A stretch of 64,000 bases of DNA from Acheta domesticus (Eukaryota; Arthropoda; Insecta; Orthoptera; Gryllidae): the NCBI GenBank assembly GCA_031308135.1, contig JAHLJT010009436.1, forward strand, positions 215,115,420 through 215,179,419. The letters are read 5' to 3'. Below the pieces are notes generated by a model, which was not told the DNA's origin, searched no databases, and was given only the letters and a program-made list of their open reading frames with translations. The translations under genes were made by a program, and so were the position numbers. Shown here piece after piece: positions 58,100-64,000 of the stretch. Numbering within the stretch: the stretch's first letter is position 1; each line of letters begins with the position of its first letter.

Positions 58100-58570
58100 T
58101 GCAGCTGTAAAACGGGTACTTCTAAGTTCCATTCACTTGCCTGGTTTCCCATTAGCATCGTCAGCGCGCGTCGCAGCGTGTCCGCTACCGGAAAGAGAAC
58201 GCAGGGAGCAATGAAGGAAGACCATCGAAGTGATTCCTGCGAATCGCGGGCGCCTGCAGGTGAAATGACGCATGTAACGCGACCACTGTGCTGAATCCAT
58301 TTCCATGCCATTTCTTATCATCACTTTCCTCCCATTTCCTCCCTTCCGGTATTAAGTCAGAGCCCCCCTTAGTGTCCTTCTAGCTTCGGTGTGACTCCTC
58401 ATGCAAGTAAAAACTCGACGACCCGGTTACTGCGAGGGACAGAATGCGACGATCCACTGTCCTGTCTCGGCCCACACCACTTTTACCGACCGCTCTGGGC
58501 TGTACCGGTAATGTTATGCATGACTGAAGAACGGCATTAGTACTCGCGACCGTATAACTGCCTTGCATTA
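58100..58570. other. Mixed-composition block, possible old repeat
   Basis: Near-even composition with CCGGTTACTGCGAGGGACAG-like sequence near 58422. It is unlike both island and spacer DNA and may be a decayed dispersed repeat, but no second copy is visible in this window. Confidence 0.25.
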
Positions 58571-58679
58571 CACGGGTTTCCTCCCTAATTTAATTTCAAG
58601 TTGCCACCTAACTCCGTAAGAAAGTAAGAAAATATTCCATGTTACCGGTAATAGTTCTCGGAACCTCACTTTCTTCGTT

Positions 58680-58910
58680 CAACTTTAAAAGAAGCTGCGA
58701 TTACGTTGCAAGCAGGCAACCAACAGCGCAACTACGGGAAGGCTATATTGTTGGCGCAGCAGGAATTAATGACCTCATGAACAATAAATAGGATATTAAC
58801 GCTAGACCAGCGATTTATGTAGCACCGGACATCTAATTACTCTAATTAAATTCTTCCCCGATAATTCACTCCGACCCGGCCGGTCGATACGGTAATTATG
58901 CACGCCTTCC
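58680..58910. promoter_or_regulatory. Candidate conserved regulatory block
   Basis: Complex CpG-retaining DNA with GGAATTAATGACC, CATCTAATTACTC, CTAATTAAATTC and GGTAATTATGC homeodomain-type words within 200 bp. It resembles the blocks at 28.1 and 48.5 kb. Confidence 0.35.
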
Positions 58911-59300
58911 AAGTTGTTGCGAAGCGGCGCGGCGTTGTGGGGTGGGGAAGAGGTGAGGGGGAGGCAACGCCGCTAGTTCGCGCTTCGAGGGCGGCCGGCG
59001 TCCCCAGGGACGGGGGCGGGCAGGCAAGAGGGCAAGGAGGGGGAACACGGGGGTGGGGCAGTGGGAGAACTTGTGGCCGTAGGCAAAATGAGAGAGAGAG
59101 TGAGAACGAACGACGAGTCACCGAACTAGTTGAGCCAGTGGGGACGTTGGTGGGAGACAAGGCGAACGGTGGTGAGATGCACGATGTGTGGTTGCGGTTG
59201 AATGCGTGGCGAGTGCTAGATCTGATTAGAAAAGTGATGAAAATCCAAGTGGTAAGATTAGATGACAAACCTAATGAATGGTGAGATAATAGGTTGGGCG
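58910..59300 (+). repeat. G/purine-rich island and flank
   Basis: GGGGTGGGG-type sequence gives way to A/G-rich DNA on the + strand. The frames on both strands are compositional. Confidence 0.5.
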
Positions 59301-59349
59301 ATTAAATGCGGACATGTGATTGGGCGAAGTCTGAAAGAACAAAGTGTAT

Positions 59350-59602
59350 TGACACTTACACTCACATGCACTACACTATCACACTTCTTGGGATTCTAGT
59401 TGGAAGCTCAGAGTTTCTCCCGGTTAAGGCTGTGTCCAGGTGGTTGGAGATACCTGGTTAGGGAAAATCTCGCAAGAAGTCGTAGGTCGGCGCCGAATCT
59501 CGCCAGCCAATGGAAAATCCCCGCCACATCCCGCAATAAAAGCACGCACTATACACACCTTAACAGTTGACGCACCAGGAATAACTAATCAATGAATCAA
59601 AG
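59350..59602 (+). mobile_element. SINE family A, 3' fragment
   Basis: From CACTCACATGCACTACACTA to the tail ATCAATGAATCAA this aligns with the 3' half of the 18.9-kb copy and the complement of the 40.5-kb copy; GTAGGTCGGCGCCGAATCTC is a shared landmark. The head and 5' body are missing. Confidence 0.8.
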
Positions 59603-59639
59603 CAAGGTGTATTGGATGAGCTACAGTAAGTACACAAAA

Positions 59640-59998
59640 GGCAAGGAGGGCGAACAGTGGATACGAGTGAGAGGGCGGGCGAGAGGGCTGAAAACGCGCA
59701 CGTAAGCCCCCGGCCGCACGGGTGTTTTTGAAACGTGGTTGCTTTGCTAACGCCCCTATTGCCGGCTGCATTACGAGTAGGCGCAGCCTGGGGAAGGCTA
59801 ACGGCCGCATCTAAATCTTAAGGCGTGGCGGCGGGGGGGAGAAGGCACCGCACGGAAGTAATTACTGCATAGCAGAGCGATGAAGAAGGCGCTGCCATTG
59901 CGGCGGCCGCTTCGCGCACCACGCCTCCGTCGCTGCAAGACGCGCCTTCGAGTTGCCTTACGACCTGACGAGAGTTCGTTGTAGAGCATTGCGAACTT
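59640..59998. other. GC-rich island abutting MITE
   Basis: CpG-rich block that ends exactly at the left end of MITE B copy 2. Confidence 0.45.
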
Positions 59999-60263
59999 GT
60001 CCCTAGAGACAGAGAGTAGCCCAACCACCGCCATTTCTTATCTTTTCACCCGATAGCCCCAACAAGCAGAATTCAGAAGTTCAACAGAAATGATAACAAT
60101 CGGTGACCTAATGCAGATTTTTAAGAATATTAATACTGGTTTGAGAGAGATTCATGGTTCTCAATACCCAGACTATCACACATTTCCAATTTTCTTGACA
60201 ACAGGATATAAAATGGCGGGATTGGAGGAACAATGGAATGCGCTACTCTCTGTATCTCGAGAC
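59999..60263 (-). mobile_element. MITE family B, copy 2
   Basis: This 265-bp element is the inverted counterpart of 20218-20474. Terminal inverted repeats are GTCCCTAGAGACAGAGAGTAG and the complement of GTCTCGAGATACAGAGAGTAG. Subterminal ATGGCGG words are present on both sides (about 60024-60035 in complement and 60211-60220). A short insertion (GCGGGATTGGAG) distinguishes one end from copy 1. No transposase is present. Confidence 0.8.
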
Positions 60264-61097
60264 TTTATTACGAACTGGTGCATTGAAACATGTTTCTTTC
60301 TCGGAGGCGTATCACCTGGACAGGTATTTCTCGCGGGAGTTATAATATTCAACAGTACAAATACACTTCCTTAATTTTCATCGTAAAATATTGTAAGATT
60401 AGTCAAATATTTTATGTCACATTTATAACACTGACATCAATTAATGTCTATTTTTCTATTTTAAATAGTATTCCATTGGTTTTGCTCATCGAATAGAAAA
60501 AGCAAAGCGATTGGCAAACTTCCGTTACAATTTGCCATTTTCCAATGAGGAGTCGCTAAATTCGTTGACGAAGTACAAAATCATTTTAAACTGGTGACAT
60601 GCCTGCACGAGAATACACAGTTATCAAGAAGAATGAAAAATATAAATGTTCTTCACAATTTTCTTTCTCTTTTATTCTCATTGTAAGATACACGTGGAAA
60701 ATCCGCAAGCTGAACAATGAATCTCATTATAACGGAACGAGTCTAAAACTCTCTGGACGAAGCCTGACACGAAATTACATTGACGCCTTGCAATACATTT
60801 TTCAAACTATTCCGAATCCTCGAAATACAATAGCAGAAGAAAGGAAAGAACGATGAAATAAATCAATTATAAAGAAAAATACGAAAGCTATTACAAAACA
60901 TCAGCTTCAAAAATAAACAAACAGAAAGAGAACTTGGGAAACGTTCGGATCGCTACCGCGTACTTCGATATTGAGAGAAAATATCTAATGTCAGGGGGTA
61001 CGTCCTCTGACTCGGACCAGTCAACTTCATTTCGTAGGGAATCACTTTAGGAGACGGAACGCAATGATCAGCGACCGGATACTAATCAAAGGTAGCA

Positions 61098-61148
<51 letters not shown>

Positions 61149-61960
61149 CTTAAAATTAAATTAATGAATAATCGTGTAATTGAATAAGTCACACAAAATG
61201 AGCAAATAGGCTAGTCCCAATGACATCACGGTTTACAACCTAAACAAAGTGACTTATGAACATAAATGAAGATGTGCTATTCTTGGCTGAATAATAAATA
61301 AGAAGAGGTACACCCAATTGCAGTAGATCAGGAAAGTCCAAAGGAACTCAAGAAAACTCATTGCTGACCTGTACGAAGACAACTGCCTTTGAGCGACATG
61401 AGTGACAAACAGTGCTCCATAGAACACGCTAAAAATTAGTATAATCATACCCAGTTCCTGTGATTCTCATCACTGTTTAAATATATGTATTCACAAATTT
61501 TGACGTCGTTGGATTTCATGACGAAACATCGGTCTCTAGGACTATACTTCTGCTTCAATTCACGAATGATGCATATCCATGAATCATAATTTTTCACAAA
61601 GAAAATGTATCCATATTCAGCTTTAAAGTTTAGGATAGGATTCAACTGTTTTCGGATACCCATCATCACAGGAAAATCGCAATATTTGAACTCCATATTT
61701 GTCAGCACGAGAGGCATGGATGTCCACTGATGTTTTAACTAGGGCATGAATGTCCACGTGATACAAAACTAGGAAACAAACGGAAATGGATATAAGTCAC
61801 TGAAAATAAGCTCTTGAATTTAGAAGCGGCAAACATTTGTACTAAACTGTTTAAAAAAATTCTGCATCATAATATTAGAAATTTTATTACAGCAACAATC
61901 TTCATCACATGGCTGCCAGCTGTCTTCCCGCCAAAGAAAATCTCGCTGTGGATTTTAATT
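60264..61960. other. AT-rich spacer
   Basis: AT-rich DNA with short frames and an AAT microsatellite; a less AT-rich patch at 60990-61095 has no identity. Confidence 0.45.
61098..61148 (+). repeat. (AAT)n microsatellite
   Basis: About 17 near-perfect AAT units. Confidence 0.95.
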
Positions 61961-61990
61961 TCCCTAAAAATTGCCTCTCCCTGCCTTCGA

Positions 61991-62045
61991 GAGGGATTCG
62001 ACCTTGTGTGTACAAAGCTAGTAACCACTAGCCCATCGCCGACGG
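61991..62045 (-). mobile_element. tRNA-derived SINE head (probable)
   Basis: On the minus strand an A-box-like GGGCTAGTGGTTACTAGC is followed by the B-box AGGTCGAATCCCTC (complement of 61991-62004). The spacing is too short for a full tRNA, so it is best read as the promoter end of a SINE different from family A. Confidence 0.4.
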
Positions 62046-62049
62046 AAAT

Positions 62050-62480
62050 GCGAGGGTGGCAGCTCCATCCCAGTCCATTCCCCCACCCCCACCCGCGCCC
62101 CCGCCTCCAGGCCGAGTGCGGGGGCGGCAAGGACGCAGGGGAGACCTCCCTCAGGTGCGCACCGGGAAATGCACTCCAAGGGGGAGCCGGTGGGGGAGAG
62201 CGCGGAGCGCGGAGGCGGCCGGTGGTGGTTTGGGGATCGATTTGCTAACTACTTATGGGCTCGCTTTGTTTTTGTGAGGGCGGCGGTACGGATCGCGGTC
62301 CCCTTGCGGCTTTCCCCTGCCAGGGAAATATCGCTGCGAGTAACAGCAGTTTAGCTTACTCGCGCTTCGCATGGGGGCTCGGGGAGCTCGAGGTGGATGG
62401 AGCGCAGAGGGAGTGACACGGGGAGGCGGCGGGCCTTTTCCAGGGACGGCGTGTCTGTGTACGACTAGACCGTTGCTCGT
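62050..62480. other. GC-rich island
   Basis: C-rich + strand at 62070-62110, then G-rich. No gene recognised. Confidence 0.5.
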
Positions 62481-63330
62481 ATCGAGCGGCAGAAATAGAG
62501 CACTGGTGCGACCTTAGCAAAAAGCAATCTTCCTAGAAGCGCGAGGACTCGAGATTTCTTGTCGCTCCCCTCGATTGTGCCTGGGGTCGTGTCGTTCCGT
62601 CGACTTCGCACACACGATATCAGAGACGTACACACAGCCATATGCATTCTAACATTTTTAAATTATTGCTACAAAAGACCGACAATCTCTTAGTGTACTA
62701 CGAGAAAGTAAAAGCTCTTATAAACTTCATTAATGCACTGTCTCTCATGGTGAACATGTGTTTGTCATTCCCACGAATACGATTATTGTTCTCCAGTTTA
62801 AAACAAATGTATATCTACGTTATTTAAGAAGGTGAGTATTAATGTACTAACTCCTAATTTTGCTTATTTACTGGAACGGGTTATTAACAAGGTGCATGTG
62901 ATTAAAACATGTTTAATGCATATTTGAGTAATCCCGAAACAGAATTAATATTACGACATTTACACGTATTACACATTTACATGAGAATTTCTGTTGTAGG
63001 TAAATCAAGATCCCCTATATACAGTAAATTTGTGACAGAAAACATTTCGCCCATGGCATGACTCGACATGCAAGCTCAATTCTCAGCGTTAAAAATACGG
63101 TCTGACACAATACGAACCAAAGGCTTGCAACTTACAAAGACTCAATTTAGTAACATCTGCCATAAAACAGGCAGCTACGAATAAAATTCAATGTAAAAAA
63201 GAAAGTACTCCATTTAAGACAAAATGGAGTAATATTTCCTGACACAAACTCTCATCGTTACCGACAATTCTCCGCATTTCACGGACAATGTTTCCAATTA
63301 TCGTCCGCACTGCAAGTCATTGAACCGTTC
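62480..63330. other. AT-rich spacer
   Basis: No element recognised. Confidence 0.5.
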
Positions 63331-63404
63331 TTTGTGATACGTGCCGGGGTCCGGGCGCACACGTGTGCAGCCCTAACGAAGGGGTCGACGCGGATGGAGG
63401 TGGT

Positions 63405-63732
63405 GGGACTGGGCGGAGGGGGGCGTGGCGTGGCGGGGCGGGTCAGGGCGGGGCGGGGCCGGGAGGGTCAGGGCGGGGCGGGTCAGGGCGGGACCGGGTG
63501 GACCAGGGCGTGGCGGGGCGTGGCGTGGCGTGGCGTGGCGTGGCGTGGCGTGGCGGGGCGGGGCGGGCGGGGCGGGGCGGGGTGGGGTGGGACGGGGTGG
63601 GCGGGACGGTATGGGTGGGACGGAGCGGGGCAGGGCGGGACGGGCGGGGCGGGGTGGGGTGGGGCGGGACGGGGTAGGGCGGGGTGGGGCGGGGTGAGGG
63701 CGGGGTGGGGCGGGGCAGGGCGGGGCGGTGTG
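63405..63732 (+). repeat. GGGGC/GGCGT pentamer array
   Basis: A + strand array of GGGGC, GGGGT and GGGAC units contains a pure inner block of eight GGCGT units at about 63510-63553. A period of five keeps all frames open and yields Arg/Gly/Ala/Trp-rich strings. The array holds many Sp1/KLF-type GC-boxes and G-quadruplex motifs. Confidence 0.9.
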
Positions 63733-63960
63733 GCGCCGTCCGATTGGTGGAGGCGCGCTGGCGCAATTACGAAAGCGGGCCGTCTTGTGTTTCCACCAGC
63801 GCGAGCCCAGCGCGTTTTCACCGCGGCGACGCTCGCCGTCGTTACGTTATAATGAAGACCGCTGGGTGGAGGGGCTCGCGAGGGAAGGGCGAGGTGAGAG
63901 CAACTCCATCGGAGGTGATGGCGGCAGTGGTGGGGACATTCGTTTTGAGAAGCAGTCGGT
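63733..63960. other. CpG-rich island edge
   Basis: Complex CpG-rich DNA with a GATGGCGGC word near 63918. The island may continue past the window. Confidence 0.4.
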
Positions 63961-64000
63961 ACTTACGGACGCTGTGGTTGTGTGCGGTAAACCGATAATT

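Noticed and set aside
63334..63852. 172-residue + strand Gly/Arg/Ala/Trp-rich frame
   Set aside because: Translation of a pentamer array, open in all three phases.

Overview
The window looks like noncoding arthropod nuclear DNA, most likely from an insect with a large, repeat-rich genome. The host guess rests on a tRNA-derived SINE (five copies here) whose 3' core, around CTGCTAAGGTCATTAGTCCC and its complement, resembles repeats I remember from orthopteroid insects (Polyneoptera). That resemblance is from memory and was not searched. I found no protein-coding gene, rRNA, intact tRNA or CRISPR array that I can defend. The long open frames are by-products of simple repeats and of GC-rich, stop-poor DNA: they are poly-Gly, Ala, Arg, Pro, Val or Thr, and open on both strands at once.

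The dominant architecture is an alternation of about 40 short (0.2-1 kb) CpG-rich, GC-rich islands with AT-rich spacers of 0.3-3 kb. Many islands hold G-rich simple arrays: GGC, GGGGC and GGGC units, a GGT/AGT array, and an 11-bp minisatellite. They are often bordered by long purine-rich stretches. The G-rich or purine-rich strand is the + strand far more often than not, so the skew keeps one sign over most of 64 kb. Several less repetitive CpG-rich blocks (about 3.2, 4.9, 10.5-11, 14.7, 28.2, 44.3, 48.5, 49.6, 51.9 and 58.8 kb) contain homeodomain, POU, PBC-Hox, forkhead, Sox, CRE or YY1/PHO-like words and look like candidate conserved regulatory elements. One strong CTCF-like site lies at 36.9 kb and a weaker one at 24.4 kb. 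The simplest reading is a regulatory gene desert or a very long intron of a developmental locus; this is inference.

Mobile elements are well supported. The SINE has one full-length copy at 40.5 kb with an exact 12-bp target duplication, plus partial copies at 12.6, 18.9, 31.9 and 59.3 kb. A hAT-like MITE with CAGAGGCGGAT-type ends and 8-bp duplications occurs at 32.1 kb (inside a SINE), 43.1 kb and 48.1 kb. A second, 589-bp hAT-like element lies at 52.1 kb. An inverted-repeat MITE with a GAGAG-bearing end occurs at 20.2 kb and, inverted, at 60.0 kb. A probable solo LTR spans 6133-6762. Two hammerhead-core-like hairpins (19.3 and 35.9 kb) and three tRNA-like SINE heads (29.1, 38.5 and 62.0 kb) are weaker calls.

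Layout: 0-15 kb, dense islands and the solo LTR; 15-33 kb, islands with the largest simple arrays, three SINE copies, one inverted-repeat MITE and the nested hAT; 33-37 kb, the longest AT-rich stretch; 37-53 kb, islands, the full-length SINE, two MITE-A copies, the 589-bp element and two further long AT-rich spacers (41.4-42.5 and 45.9-48.0 kb); 53-64 kb, islands, a GA array, the second inverted-repeat MITE and a terminal GGGGC/GGCGT array. Base-composition limits and island borders were judged by eye and are approximate.
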